Positions 45,896 to 56,100 of a stretch of 64,000 nt of DNA are shown one piece after another. Source of the DNA: Shewanella sp. VB17. GTDB taxonomy: Bacteria > Pseudomonadota > Gammaproteobacteria > Enterobacterales > Shewanellaceae. The stretch covers positions 4,340,001-4,404,000 of the forward strand of contig NZ_JABRVS010000001.1 of assembly GCF_013248905.1 (NCBI RefSeq), written 5' to 3'. The first letter of the stretch is position 1, and every line of letters starts with the position of its first letter. Position numbers and translations under genes: made by a program. The notes under the pieces were generated by a model. That model saw only the letters and a program-made list of their open reading frames with translations, was not told the origin of the DNA and did no database searches.

Positions 45896-47356
45896 ATGAC
45901 AGCAATAAGCCAATTACAACCTCAAGCCCTATGGCAGTGGTTTGAACAAATTTGTGCCATCCCACATCCTTCGAAGCATGAACAAGCCCTAAGTGCACAT
46001 ATTCAAGCTTGGGCTAAAGATAAACAGCTCGATATCATTGAAGACAAGGTCGGCAATCTCATCATCAAAAAGCCAGCCACGGCCGGTATGGAAAATCGTA
46101 AAGTGGTTGTGCTGCAGGCCCATATTGACATGGTGCCCCAGAAAAACTCAGACAAAATCCATGATTTTGAAAAAGATCCCATCATCCCATACATAGAGGG
46201 AGATTGGGTTAAAGCAACAGGCACCACCTTAGGGGCCGATAACGGCATAGGCATGGCGTCAGCATTAGCGGTACTTGGCTCAGATGATATCCCCCATGGA
46301 CCACTTGAAGTCTTGCTAACCATAGATGAAGAAGCTGGCATGACGGGCGCTTTTGGCCTTGAAGCAGGTTACTTAGATGCCGAAATCTTAATTAATACCG
46401 ATTCCGAGCAAGAAGGTGAAATTTACATGGGCTGCGCCGGTGGCGTTGATGCACAAATCAGTGTGCCTATGGTGTGGCAATCTCCAGAGCAGTCAAACGC
46501 CACTTATACCCTCACCCTTTCCGGTTTAAAAGGTGGTCACTCAGGTGTCAACATTCACCTTGGACGCGGTAACGCCAATAAACTGCTTGCCCGTTTCCTA
46601 TTCAACCACGCCGATGAATTGGCAATAGAGTTAACCCAGTTAACGGGTGGATCGCTACGTAATGCGATACCACGTGAAGCCAATGTCAGCTTTATGCTAC
46701 CCGGCGAGAATGTGCCTCAACTAGAAACCTTAATGGCTGAATTTCAAACATTAATTAATCAAGAGTTAGCCATCGCCGATCCACAAATGCGACTCGAGCT
46801 CACTGAAGCCCCTGCCGCCACTCAAGTAATGAGCGAAGACACCCAAAACAGGTTGATCGATCTGCTTCATGCTTGTCCAAATGGCGTGATCCGCATGAGT
46901 GATGAAGTCGAAGGAGTAACCGAAACCTCACTGAATGTGGGGGTTATCAGCACAAAAACTGAAAGTGTTGAAATTCTTTGCTTAATTCGTTCATTGCTCG
47001 ACTCTGGCCGTGAAGAGGTTGAAGGTGTATTAACGGCTCTGACTAACCTTGCAGGCGTTGAAGTCTCTTTCAGCGGTGCTTATCCCGGTTGGAAGCCTGA
47101 CAACAGCTCTCCTGTTATGGCCCTTGTGCGTGAAACCTATGATGACATCTATAACAAAGCGCCAGTCATTATGGTGATCCATGCAGGTCTCGAATGCGGC
47201 CTATTCAAAAAGCCATATCCAGAAATGGACATGGTATCCATTGGCCCCACCATACGTTACCCACACAGCCCAGATGAGAAAGTATTAATTGAAACCGTAG
47301 GGCAATATTATCAACTGTTACTGGCTGTTCTCGCGCGCATTCCAGAAAAAATTTAA
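45896..47356 (+). CDS. pepD: Aminoacyl-histidine dipeptidase PepD (peptidase M20)
   Basis: PepD is a cytosolic zinc dipeptidase that cleaves Xaa-His dipeptides such as carnosine. The protein has 486 residues, matching E. coli PepD (485). Motifs are CAIPHPSKHE near the start, VVLQAHIDMVPQ (metal His and catalytic Asp), GTTLGADNGIGMA (bridging Asp), LLTIDEEAGMTGAFGL (catalytic Glu), and AGLECGLFKKPYPEMDMVSIGP with HSPDE near the end. AAGGAG precedes the ATG. A strong terminator follows. Confidence 0.95.
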   Translation: MTAISQLQPQALWQWFEQICAIPHPSKHEQALSAHIQAWAKDKQLDIIEDKVGNLIIKKPATAGMENRKVVVLQAHIDMVPQKNSDKIHDFEKDPIIPYIEGDWVKATGTTLGADNGIGMASALAVLGSDDIPHGPLEVLLTIDEEAGMTGAFGLEAGYLDAEILINTDSEQEGEIYMGCAGGVDAQISVPMVWQSPEQSNATYTLTLSGLKGGHSGVNIHLGRGNANKLLARFLFNHADELAIELTQLTGGSLRNAIPREANVSFMLPGENVPQLETLMAEFQTLINQELAIADPQMRLELTEAPAATQVMSEDTQNRLIDLLHACPNGVIRMSDEVEGVTETSLNVGVISTKTESVEILCLIRSLLDSGREEVEGVLTALTNLAGVEVSFSGAYPGWKPDNSSPVMALVRETYDDIYNKAPVIMVIHAGLECGLFKKPYPEMDMVSIGPTIRYPHSPDEKVLIETVGQYYQLLLAVLARIPEKI

Positions 47357-47363
47357 GTTTGCC

Positions 47364-47397
47364 AGACCTTAGGTGTTAGCTCCTAAGGTCTATTTTA
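47364..47397 (+). terminator. Rho-independent terminator of pepD
   Basis: AGACCTTAGG (47364-47373) pairs perfectly with CCTAAGGTCT (47382-47391), followed by ATTTTAAAA. The 10-pair stem lies directly after the pepD stop. Confidence 0.85.
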
Positions 47398-47435
47398 AAA
47401 CCCTACAATCTATTCACTCATAGCTAAGTCCTGGC

Positions 47436-48512
47436 CTAAAACCCTAAGTCCATTTGCGACTCAGCTAGCTCTGTGGACTCTTGAGCATCGGCTTGACTGG
47501 CTAAGCCTACCGAGACCCCCAATAAGCGTATCCCTCTTCCCTGCTGACGCGCCAAGGCTTGCGTGAGCAGATCGTAAAAAAGTTTTACCGACACTTCATC
47601 GCTTCTGTGTTCTATGGTCGTCTGTTTAAAATCATTAAACTTCAGCTTCACCACTTGTTTATGTATCTTCCTCTCTTTAGCACTTCGATTAATGCGCATT
47701 GAAAGCTCTTGCAGTAATTGCGGCATTACGCCTCGGCATTGCGCTAACGTATAAATATCCTTCGCTAATGTCGTCTCGACCCCCACAGATTTTCTTTCTC
47801 TATGATTGATAATCTCCCGCAGATCGATACCTTGAGCTCGCTCGATTAATATCGAGCCAAACTTACCAAAACGTGCAATCAAATCATTTTGCGGATAGCC
47901 CTGTAAATCGCCACAAGTAATCAAATCAATATCAGCAAGCTTCTTGCCTGTCACCTTGCCAACACCAGGGATTTTAGTCAACGGCAAGGTGTGCACAAAC
48001 GGGCTAATCATCTTTGGGGTGATAACATATTGTCCATTGGGTTTATTCAGATCTGAGGCCACTTTGGCGAGAAATTTCACCGGGGCAATCCCCGCTGACG
48101 CCGTCAGCCCTGTTAGCTCGAATATCTCTTGGCGTATTGCCTCAGCAATGCGTGTCGCCGATCCCTGACAAAAAGTACTGTCACTCACATCCAAATAGGC
48201 TTCGTCCAAGGATAAAGGTTCGATCAAATCGGTATAGCGAGCAAAAACGTCACGGATCTGAATCGATATCTTTTTATAAACCGACATTCGCCCAGGCACT
48301 AATACCAACTGCGGGCACAATGTTAATGCATGGCCTGAAGCCATCGCCGAACGCACCCCAAAAGCGCGCGCCTCATAATTACACGTGCTTATCACACCAC
48401 GGCGATCACTACGTCCTCCCACCGCAATCGGCTTGCCTCTTAACTCGGGGAAATCACGCATCTCTACCGCGGCAAAATAACAATCCATATCGATATGAAT
48501 AATTTTTTTCAC
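47436..48512 (-). CDS. dinB: DNA polymerase IV DinB
   Basis: DinB is a Y-family translesion polymerase that copies damaged templates with low fidelity and lacks proofreading. The protein has 358 residues. Motifs are IIHIDMDCYFAAVEMRD (first metal Asp), SYEARA-type CNYEARAFGVRSAM, PLSLDEAYLDVS (catalytic Asp-Glu), a fingers/palm SAGIAPVKFLAKVASDLNKPNGQ, the helix-hairpin-helix IPGVGKVTGKKL, and a little-finger domain. The usual beta-clamp motif is not obvious in the last residues (AESQMDLGF), though MDLGF may be it. It converges with pepD. Confidence 0.95.
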   Translation of the reverse strand: MKKIIHIDMDCYFAAVEMRDFPELRGKPIAVGGRSDRRGVISTCNYEARAFGVRSAMASGHALTLCPQLVLVPGRMSVYKKISIQIRDVFARYTDLIEPLSLDEAYLDVSDSTFCQGSATRIAEAIRQEIFELTGLTASAGIAPVKFLAKVASDLNKPNGQYVITPKMISPFVHTLPLTKIPGVGKVTGKKLADIDLITCGDLQGYPQNDLIARFGKFGSILIERAQGIDLREIINHRERKSVGVETTLAKDIYTLAQCRGVMPQLLQELSMRINRSAKERKIHKQVVKLKFNDFKQTTIEHRSDEVSVKLFYDLLTQALARQQGRGIRLLGVSVGLASQADAQESTELAESQMDLGF

Positions 48513-48716
48513 TGACTAATGGCTTTCATCGTTGCAGTGTAATGGCTTACTTCTTACACTGAGTTATCTCTACCAATTAAGATACTGTATATTTAAACAG
48601 TACTCAAGTCTGCAATCATAAAAAAACGAAAATCGCTCAGTGAAAGTAAGCCACAGTAATGGTGAAAGATTGGTTGACGTTAGCCAAATAAACTCACTCT
48701 AGCTAGACTCATTTAT

Positions 48717-48905
48717 TTAAAACTGAGAATAAATCATTTTAATCTCATCCTCAGTCAACTTTATAGTCTCTTTATTATCATTTACTAACAAAGCTTTATT
48801 CGCTTTAGCCAGTTCAAACTCTAAAGACTCAATACGCAGCTGCAGGTTAGCGATCTGTTCTCCAAAACCGTCGAGTATTGTTTCTATCTTCTTCGTCGCA
48901 TCCAT
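48717..48905 (-). CDS. Small coiled-coil protein (62 aa)
   Basis: AAAGG lies 8 bases before the ATG at 48905 and only 2 before an ATG at 48911, so the 62-residue form starting MDATKKIETILDGFG is preferred. The middle (IANLQLRIESLEFELAKANKALL) is a heptad-rich coiled coil, recalling SlyX-type small proteins without clear homology. No signal peptide or membrane segment is present. It lies alone, downstream-facing from the dinB side. Function is unknown. Confidence 0.5.
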   Translation of the reverse strand: MDATKKIETILDGFGEQIANLQLRIESLEFELAKANKALLVNDNKETIKLTEDEIKMIYSQF

Positions 48906-49141
48906 ATTCATACCTTTAACTTCTGTCTTCGTTCAGGATAAAGAATTTTATGCTCATGATAAAGACATTTACTGAACCTAAGCTGTATCAGCAGCCCTTA
49001 GCTAACCGCCACAACTTCTCATACTTTCCATCCTGTAGGAAAAACCACACCTTCCATTATAAAATCACTCAAGTAGGCAAAATACCTCAGTCTATGAATA
49101 CGATTCTCTTGAGATCTCACCGTATTCATGATTATAATTAG

Positions 49142-49455
49142 TTGAATTTATCAATCAGAGCTAACGCCATAATGAACAACTAATTTCCTGACATCCAATT
49201 TATATCAATCATTTGGACATTCAGGGGTTAGTGGGCGTTACTTTTGTCATTTCTTAATGTGCAAAAGACACAAATTGTCGCAGTAACATTGAGTTTATCG
49301 CTCTTTATACGGCAACGGCACCTAATGTCACGCCTTAGGCAATCTTTCCATACCCAAGCTACTGAAACATACTGGTGACAGCATGTTGGCAAATAACTTG
49401 GCAAGATAGAAAGATGCGGCCCCTTTATATTTTATTAAGTAAAATAGGGGGCTTA
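49142..49455. other. Intergenic region upstream of the ABC-F gene
   Basis: About 310 bases precede the ABC-F start. The in-frame extension of that gene to 49375 has no ABC-F features. I see no RNA or terminator. Confidence 0.35.
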
Positions 49456-51030
49456 ATGCCTACATTAATCACACATCAACTGTCATTCCAGCTCGATACC
49501 GGAGAGTGGCTATTTAACAACATATGCTTCAATTTAAACAGTGGCATCTCAGGGCTAATCGGTCGTAATGGAGTGGGCAAGTCAGTCTTCATCTCAGTAC
49601 TGAACGGAAAACTTGCTCCAACTCAAGGTCATGTCACTTGCCAAGGTCACATAGCTTATTACTCACAGCTGCCTGCTGATTTATTAGAAAAAGACGTACG
49701 TATTGCTGACTTCTTAGGCATTACCAATAAGTTATTGGCATTGAGAGCTCTCGAGCAGGGTCGCTGTGAACTGAAATATTTCGATGATATTGGTGATGAT
49801 TGGGATATAGAAACTCAAACAAAACACACGTTACGCACACTTCAAATTGATGTTGATTTAAATGACTATTGTCATACTTTAAGTGGTGGCCAGTTAGCGA
49901 TGCTACAGTTGCATCAATTATTCCAAGCCAATTCCGACATATTATTGCTTGATGAGCCTTCTAATCACTTAGATACTCAAGGGAAGCATTGGTTAATAAG
50001 CCAGCTGCAACAATATAAAGGTAAAGTACTCTTGATAAGTCACGATAAACACTTACTTAGGCATGTTGATCATATTTACTCACTCACAAGTCTAGGACTC
50101 GATTTATTCAAAGGGCATTACGATGACTATATAACACATTCTTGTTATCAAGCTAATGCACTGAATAGACAAATATCTCATGTAAAGTCACAACAGAAGA
50201 AAATAGCACGCCAAGCACAAGCCAATAAAGAAAAGTCCCAACAACGTGAAGTGCAAGGTAATCGCATAAGAAAGTCTGGCAGCCAAGCTAAGGTCATAAT
50301 GGGTTCAATGAAAGATAAAGCAGGCCAAAGCCTCTCTAGACTCGCCACCAATCAACAAAATCAGTCAGCACGTAATCAACATAAATTACATGCTTTACAA
50401 GCAATGCAAGAAATATTGCAACCGCAAGCTTTTCATCTACAAACACCTGAGCAAGTGAAGAAAAAAACCTTACTAACAATCGAAAATTATCGGCTTAATA
50501 AACATACTAAAAAAACACTTACCTTTAGCTTATCCTACGGGGCTCGATGCCACTTAAGTGGCGCCAATGGGTGTGGGAAATCTACTTTATTAAAAACAAT
50601 CCATCATAAAGATAATCCCTATAGTGGCGTCATTAAACACAATACGAAAACGGTATATCTAGATCAACACTTTGGCTTACTTAAAGTTGAAGGGGCAATA
50701 TTAGACAGCCTCATGAAACGCAGTAAAAACCTGACCGAAAGTGATGCGCGTACTCTACTTGCAAGGATTGGTTTCAGGAAAGATTCTGTCTATCGACAAG
50801 TGGGACATTTAAGTGGCGGTGAAAAAATGAAATTATCAATGCTGATAATTAGCCAGATCAGTGATTCGCCTTTATTACTATTAGATGAACCAGATAATCA
50901 TTTAGATATTGAGTCTACACAGATACTCGCCGCTGCATTAAGTGCTTATCAAGGTGCATTCATCTTAGTCAGTCACGATGAGGATTTTGTCAACGAGGTC
51001 AGAATCAGTGAACGTATTATAATGAATTAA
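49456..51030 (+). CDS. ABC-F family ATPase
   Basis: The protein has 524 residues from the ATG at 49456, preceded by AGGGGG. It has two ABC domains and no membrane part. Domain 1 has GRNGVGKS (Walker A), LSGGQLAML (signature) and ILLLDEPSNHLD (Walker B). Domain 2 has GANGCGKS, LSGGEKMKLS and LLLLDEPDNHLD. The linker (about 235-320) is rich in Gln, Lys and Arg, as expected for the ABC-F region that contacts the ribosome. Members regulate translation or protect ribosomes from antibiotics. It is shorter than Uup/YheS and I cannot place it in a subfamily. Confidence 0.85.
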   Translation: MPTLITHQLSFQLDTGEWLFNNICFNLNSGISGLIGRNGVGKSVFISVLNGKLAPTQGHVTCQGHIAYYSQLPADLLEKDVRIADFLGITNKLLALRALEQGRCELKYFDDIGDDWDIETQTKHTLRTLQIDVDLNDYCHTLSGGQLAMLQLHQLFQANSDILLLDEPSNHLDTQGKHWLISQLQQYKGKVLLISHDKHLLRHVDHIYSLTSLGLDLFKGHYDDYITHSCYQANALNRQISHVKSQQKKIARQAQANKEKSQQREVQGNRIRKSGSQAKVIMGSMKDKAGQSLSRLATNQQNQSARNQHKLHALQAMQEILQPQAFHLQTPEQVKKKTLLTIENYRLNKHTKKTLTFSLSYGARCHLSGANGCGKSTLLKTIHHKDNPYSGVIKHNTKTVYLDQHFGLLKVEGAILDSLMKRSKNLTESDARTLLARIGFRKDSVYRQVGHLSGGEKMKLSMLIISQISDSPLLLLDEPDNHLDIESTQILAAALSAYQGAFILVSHDEDFVNEVRISERIIMN

Positions 51031-51351
51031 ATCTGTATAGGGAGGGGCTTCTGAATACGCTAAAGTCACTATTTTACTTTATCCATGCTCAAGGCAGTCA
51101 GTAGTAAAAGAATACGCATTTACATTCGGACCTATAACGCTGTAACTAGCTTAAAGTTTAGAAACAATTGAAAAATAGCATATTCAACTGTTGTTTCTGC
51201 TGTATTTTCATTGACTAACCACTTAAAAATTCTGTTGTCGATTTGTAATTTACACTTGGATCATTTACCTTATTTGTCTATGTTTAGGTCATTGTAAAAT
51301 GACTTTTCTTATTCACATAAATCTTAATAACCAGCAAAAAACCGGAGACCC
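51031..51351. other. Intergenic region upstream of glnD
   Basis: About 320 bases lie between the ABC-F stop and the glnD ATG. No gene, terminator or known operator is evident. Confidence 0.35.
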
Positions 51352-53970
51352 ATGTCAGCCTCTGATATAACATCTCAATTTAATTCCAAAATGAGCATTG
51401 CAGATTATAAAAAAGTCATCCAAGATGCTGACGCCTACCTTAATGATCATTTTACCCATATTGCTATCAAGGAAATTGTCAAGCTACGCGCTGATTTTTT
51501 TGACTCTTTACTGATCCACCTCTGGAATTGTGCTGATCTCGCTAACGAAGATATTTCTCTTAATGCCGTCGGCGGGTATGGTCGACAAACATTGCATTTA
51601 CACTCTGACATTGATATGTGTGTTTTATTTACCCAAGAACTGAGTTCTCATCAATCGACACAAATTAGCTTCTTTTTTACCCAACTATGGGATTTAGGCT
51701 TAGAACTCGGCCATCATGTTTTCGCACTAAATGACATTAATAAAGCCTGTAAAGACGATATCACCATAGCAACATCATTATTTGAAATTCGCCATTTAAC
51801 CGGCTCTGAATCTCATGCTGAGCAAGTGCTCGATAAACTTTATGGGGATACGTTCTGGAACAGTGAAAACTTCTTTAAAGCAAAAGTCAGTGAACAAAAT
51901 GAACGTCACCAAAAGGCTCAAGGTAGTGCTTTTAGCCTAGAGCCAAACCTAAAAAATAGCCCTGGTGGTATGCGTGATATTCAAACGCTAATTTGGGTCA
52001 CCCGTAAATATTTTGCTGCAAAAGACATGGCCGCTTTAAGAAGATTTGGCTTCTTTACCGCTGATGAATATTCAGAATTATTAGAGTCACAACATTTTAT
52101 CTGGCGCGTACGTTGGGCATTACACGCAGCTGCACAGCGTGCAGAAAACCGATTGCTGATTAGCTTACAAAGTGATGTGGCACGGCTCATGGGTTTTGGA
52201 GACAACAGTCACATTGCTATCGAAAAAATGATGCGGCAGTTATACCGTGCGATGAGGAGAATTAGCGAACTGAATCAAATGCTATTGCAGTATTTTAAAG
52301 ATCAAATTCTTGCGCAAACAGATAAGAAGTCCATCCCGTTAAACGAACATTTTGAAATAAATGATCGACTGATTAACGCATGTCATGATGATGTTTTTGT
52401 TGATCGTAGGCAACTTATCGCTCTTTTTATCCACATTGCAGAAAACAGCAATGACATTGATGGTATTACCCCACTAACAATTAGGTTAATACGACAGGTT
52501 AGGCGTAGATTATTGGGTGATCTGCAAGACTTTCATCGCTGCCGTAAAGAATTCGTCGCCCTATTTCGCCACCCTCAAGGCATGGGATTAGCCCTATCCT
52601 TAATGCATAAACATGGGATCTTAGCGTCATACCTTCCACAATGGCGCGAAATTGTTGGTCAGATGCAATTCGATCTGTATCATGTTTACCCCGTTGATGA
52701 GCATACTCATAAGCTACTAAAAAATTTATATTCACTAAATAATAAACCTGAAGATCCTTCTCTTACAAAAGCTTATTCGATTTACAAAGTAATGGAAAAT
52801 AAAGAGACATTGTTGTTTGCAGCCTTATTCCATGACTTAGGCAAAGGACGTGGTGGTGATCACAGTGAGTTGGGCGCTGTTGATGCGCTACAATTTGCTC
52901 AATTTCATGAGTTAAAACCTTCACAAGCTAAAGTCATCACTTGGTTAGTGAAACACCATTTATTGTTATCTCTATCCTCCCAGCGATTAGATATATATGA
53001 CCCTTCAGAAGTGCATAATCTCGCTAAAATCATAGGAACTAAAACCAGACTTGATGCTTTATACTGTTTAACCGTTGCTGATATTAAAGCAACAAATGAT
53101 GAACTATGGACTGACTGGAAGGCCACCTTACTCGGAGATCTTTACATATCGATAAGTTACGCCCTGCGTAATGGTCTAGAAAACGTACTAGAACAGCGAA
53201 CGATCGTCCGTGAACACAAAAATGAAGCCTTAGAACTGATGGACATGAATGAAATCTCGGATAACATAAAGCAGCTTTGGAAACGCTTACCACTATCATT
53301 TTTCAGTAATGCTCAACCCAGAGAGATCGCTCGTTACTCTCAAGCCATGATTCTATATCCAGCTGAACATGCACTTATTTTGCTAGATGAAGGTAGTATT
53401 AAAGGATGCAGCGAGCTATTTGTCTACATGAAGGACAAACCGGGACTGTTTGTGACGCTATTTAATACCTTAGCATCACTACAGATCTCTGTTCAACAAG
53501 CAAATATCTCCAAGACTAAAGATGGATATGTTGTAGAATCTTTAAAAATATTAGATTATGACCATCTGCCAATAAAAACCTCAGGACGACGTGCCCGTAT
53601 CAAACAAAAACTTGAACAAGTGTTATTTAACAACAAAAAAACACCAAAACAAAGACTTAACAGTAATATCAGCTCATTCGTTAGCGAACCAAGAGTAGAG
53701 TTTTTATATTCTCGTAAAAAAGATAGAACACTTATCAGCGTAACAGCACTTGATAACCCGCAATTTATGAGTCACTTCTGTAATGGCTTTAGACTTTTTG
53801 AACTTAACATTCACTCCGCCAAAATAACCACCGTAGGTGAGCAAGTTGATAATGTATTTCTTGTTTCAGACAAAGAAGGTCGATCATTAGACGACAAAAG
53901 TAAGCAAGCACTAAAATCCTTCTTTGTCGATAGGATTAAAGAGCAGCCTTTATTAAATTCAAATACGTAA
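51352..53970 (+). CDS. glnD: Bifunctional PII uridylyltransferase/uridylyl-removing enzyme GlnD
   Basis: GlnD senses glutamine and adds or removes UMP on PII proteins, controlling glutamine synthetase and Ntr. The protein has 872 residues (E. coli 890). The nucleotidyltransferase motif reads GGYGRQTLHLHSDID (74-88), keeping the SDID metal residues but differing from the usual GGYGRGELHPHSDID. The HD domain has LFHDLGKGRGGDHSELG and KHHLLLS. Two ACT domains follow (ELFVYMKDKPGLFVTLFNTLA; RTLISVTALDNPQFMSHF). GlnD is commonly encoded next to map-rpsB and dapD. Here it is alone, so it may be a relocated gene or a second copy. Confidence 0.88.
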   Translation: MSASDITSQFNSKMSIADYKKVIQDADAYLNDHFTHIAIKEIVKLRADFFDSLLIHLWNCADLANEDISLNAVGGYGRQTLHLHSDIDMCVLFTQELSSHQSTQISFFFTQLWDLGLELGHHVFALNDINKACKDDITIATSLFEIRHLTGSESHAEQVLDKLYGDTFWNSENFFKAKVSEQNERHQKAQGSAFSLEPNLKNSPGGMRDIQTLIWVTRKYFAAKDMAALRRFGFFTADEYSELLESQHFIWRVRWALHAAAQRAENRLLISLQSDVARLMGFGDNSHIAIEKMMRQLYRAMRRISELNQMLLQYFKDQILAQTDKKSIPLNEHFEINDRLINACHDDVFVDRRQLIALFIHIAENSNDIDGITPLTIRLIRQVRRRLLGDLQDFHRCRKEFVALFRHPQGMGLALSLMHKHGILASYLPQWREIVGQMQFDLYHVYPVDEHTHKLLKNLYSLNNKPEDPSLTKAYSIYKVMENKETLLFAALFHDLGKGRGGDHSELGAVDALQFAQFHELKPSQAKVITWLVKHHLLLSLSSQRLDIYDPSEVHNLAKIIGTKTRLDALYCLTVADIKATNDELWTDWKATLLGDLYISISYALRNGLENVLEQRTIVREHKNEALELMDMNEISDNIKQLWKRLPLSFFSNAQPREIARYSQAMILYPAEHALILLDEGSIKGCSELFVYMKDKPGLFVTLFNTLASLQISVQQANISKTKDGYVVESLKILDYDHLPIKTSGRRARIKQKLEQVLFNNKKTPKQRLNSNISSFVSEPRVEFLYSRKKDRTLISVTALDNPQFMSHFCNGFRLFELNIHSAKITTVGEQVDNVFLVSDKEGRSLDDKSKQALKSFFVDRIKEQPLLNSNT

Positions 53971-53999
53971 TCAGACGTCCGATAGCATGTAAAATATGA

Positions 54000-54038
54000 C
54001 GAAGAGTAAACTAGAAAATGAGTTAAGGTCACTCTTCG
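54000..54038. terminator. Possible terminator between glnD and the OsmC-family gene
   Basis: CGAAGAGT (54000-54007) pairs with ACTCTTCG (54031-54038) across a 23-base loop in the convergent gap. There is no T-run on either side, so assignment is weak. Confidence 0.35.
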
Positions 54039-54045
54039 ATGATGA

Positions 54046-54513
54046 TTAAACCACTATTTCAGTCACAATTTTAGTTTTCACTGAATTAGCGATAAAACAC
54101 TGCTCATGTGATTGATGGTGCATTTTTTCAAGCTGTTCTATTGTTGGTTTTCTATCACCAGAGAATTTGACTTTAGGCCTAAGTGTCACTAACGTCATTG
54201 ATATGACGTCATCATTGTCTTTTTCCATTATCCCTATAGCATCATCTATATATGAATCAACAATATATTGTCTTTTAGCGGCAATAGATAAAAAGAACAA
54301 CATGTGGCAACTTGATAGTGATGCGACAAAGGCTTCTTCGGGATCAACATTAGCTTCGACAGAATAAGGTAAAGGAACCACATGTGGCGAAGATGAAGCT
54401 TGAACGCTTACCCCGCCATCAAAAATCCATTCATGTCCTCGGCTGTATTTGTTATCAACATAACTTTCATTACTGCCTCTTACCCAGTTGATTTTAGCAA
54501 AATACTCTGACAT
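54046..54513 (-). CDS. OsmC/Ohr-family protein
   Basis: The protein has 155 residues from the ATG at 54513 (GGAG 6 bases upstream). It has the OsmC-like two-cysteine design: SLSSCHMLFFLSIAAKR (first redox cysteine) and SHEQCFIANSVKT (second). VDPEEAFVASLSSCH is the classic family stretch. Members reduce organic hydroperoxides, but this branch is not clearly OsmC or Ohr itself. It is followed on the same strand, about 75 bases earlier in transcription, by a LysE-family gene, with no clear operon link. Confidence 0.85.
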   Translation of the reverse strand: MSEYFAKINWVRGSNESYVDNKYSRGHEWIFDGGVSVQASSSPHVVPLPYSVEANVDPEEAFVASLSSCHMLFFLSIAAKRQYIVDSYIDDAIGIMEKDNDDVISMTLVTLRPKVKFSGDRKPTIEQLEKMHHQSHEQCFIANSVKTKIVTEIVV

Positions 54514-54586
54514 GTTAACTCCAATAATATACCTAGCATGCAAACACTATAAGTAACAGTAAATTAATGTTTATGATAGGAAATTA

Positions 54587-55207
54587 TTAACTCGTGATCA
54601 ATTTAATCCCCATGACCCCCATCAATCCACTCGAAGCTCTACAAATGTATTTTTTGAATTTTATGTATGTATTTTGAGCTTTTGAAGTGGACAACAAAGT
54701 CGCCACCAAAATATACCAAATTGAATCAATCATAAAAACTGAGATGCTAATAAGATAATATGAATACTCAGGTACGTCTTTTGGCATGAAAGCAGCAAAT
54801 GCACTACCAAAAACAATCGCTGTTTTGGGATTGCTTAACTGAGTAATTAAACCGGTGAGGAACATTTTTGCTATGCCACGCTTAGATTTAGCCTGGGTAG
54901 AGTTATCCACCATAGGTTCAGTTGAGTTCTTCCATATTCTAACAGCTAACAAGCAAAGGTAAGCTCCGCCTAACACCTTTAATCCAAGATAAAGCCAAGG
55001 GGCACTATCAAGTAAAACAAATAAACCTACTGATGCTATCAGCGCAAAAATGACCGCCCCGACCCCCATCCCGACAGAAACCGCTATTGCTTCTGAGCGA
55101 GAGCCTCTCATCGCCGTATGTGCTACTAATATAAAGCTAGGCCCCGGACTCATCACACCCAACAACAAAAAAATAAAAATGGGTAAAAGAAATATATATT
55201 CATGCAT
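54587..55207 (-). CDS. LysE/RhtB-family amino-acid exporter
   Basis: The protein has 206 residues with about six membrane segments. The family start is clear: LLLGVMSPGPSFILVAHTAMRGSRSEAIAVSVGMGVG, with the conserved PGP motif. FLTGLITQLSNPKTAIVFGSAFAAF is the second conserved block. RhtB-type proteins export threonine, homoserine or related amino acids across the inner membrane. AGGA lies about 10 bases before the ATG. Confidence 0.88.
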   Translation of the reverse strand: MHEYIFLLPIFIFLLLGVMSPGPSFILVAHTAMRGSRSEAIAVSVGMGVGAVIFALIASVGLFVLLDSAPWLYLGLKVLGGAYLCLLAVRIWKNSTEPMVDNSTQAKSKRGIAKMFLTGLITQLSNPKTAIVFGSAFAAFMPKDVPEYSYYLISISVFMIDSIWYILVATLLSTSKAQNTYIKFKKYICRASSGLMGVMGIKLITS

Positions 55208-55373
55208 AAATGTAAATCCTAAACTGATCCTACAATAAGACCATTGAGTTAATGCCTAGGGTCAAGATTTACTGAGCCCTTATACTTAATTATTAATTAC
55301 TTGTGTAAAAAACGAGGCTGTTTTTCTAAAAAGTCATTAATCAGTAATTCAAAGCAAGGTGATTATATACTCC

Positions 55374-55892
55374 CTATTTTAGGGTTTCTCTTAGTTTATT
55401 TAACGCTGCTAAGGAAAAACCTTTATCGTAAAAATACAATACAGTGCCTGTTTCATCTAATAAAACGACTCTAGCATTATTAGGTTTATCGTTACCAGTA
55501 TATAATTGAACCTTTTCACCATCCTCATAGATAGTAATCACACCTTTCCAAAGAGACTTGGGAATACCTGATCGCATTCCATTATTAATCATGGTGCTGA
55601 ACATTCGAGGAAATACCCCCTGTATAGTAGGTAGTTCATACACATCTAGCCGCGTTTCAGTCATGTCCAACCCGATTAGCCACCTATCGATATCAAATTG
55701 TGAATCTTGTTTATAGCCTATTAATAGAAGAGACATCTTACCGTTAAAATCATTAGGGATAGTGACTAAATTTCGTTCTAATGTCTCACCACTAACCGTA
55801 GGAAACACCTTGCCCATAATCAACTGATTAGGGTAAAAACTACTACATCCTGAAATCAATAAAACCAGTAAACCTAAAAAAATAGCGCGCAT
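55374..55892 (-). CDS. Lipoprotein with ATP10/thioredoxin-like domain
   Basis: The protein has 172 residues. The N-terminus MRAIFLGLLVLLISGCSS has a lipobox (LISGC), so it should be lipidated at Cys16. The rest has LVTIPNDFNGKMSLLLIGYKQDSQFDIDRWLIGLD, MRSGIPKSLWKGVITIYEDGE, and ARVVLLDETGTVLYFYDKGFS. This order resembles the bacterial ATP10-like group of thioredoxin-fold proteins, but no CxxC is present. Function is unknown. It is monocistronic. Confidence 0.7.
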   Translation of the reverse strand: MRAIFLGLLVLLISGCSSFYPNQLIMGKVFPTVSGETLERNLVTIPNDFNGKMSLLLIGYKQDSQFDIDRWLIGLDMTETRLDVYELPTIQGVFPRMFSTMINNGMRSGIPKSLWKGVITIYEDGEKVQLYTGNDKPNNARVVLLDETGTVLYFYDKGFSLAALNKLRETLK

Positions 55893-56100
55893 TTTACTTA
55901 TCCATCGAGTTAATAACTTCTTGACTACCCTGTACGTATAATAATGAATTATGGATCATACATTCAATAAATTTCAACTTTTTCATGCTAGTCAACAGCT
56001 GTAAATAACATGCCCACGTCATAGAGCACACAGGTTATAATATGGCATTAACTCATGGATTTGGAACTCACAATATTATCAATATTGAGAAAATCAGAGC
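55893..56100. other. Intergenic region between the lipoprotein gene and a gene fragment
   Basis: This AT-rich stretch precedes the lipoprotein gene on its strand and probably holds its promoter. Nothing else is recognised. Confidence 0.3.

Noticed and set aside
48950..49141. 63-residue plus-strand frame
   Set aside because: There is no good ribosome binding site, no motif, and a composition that looks non-coding.
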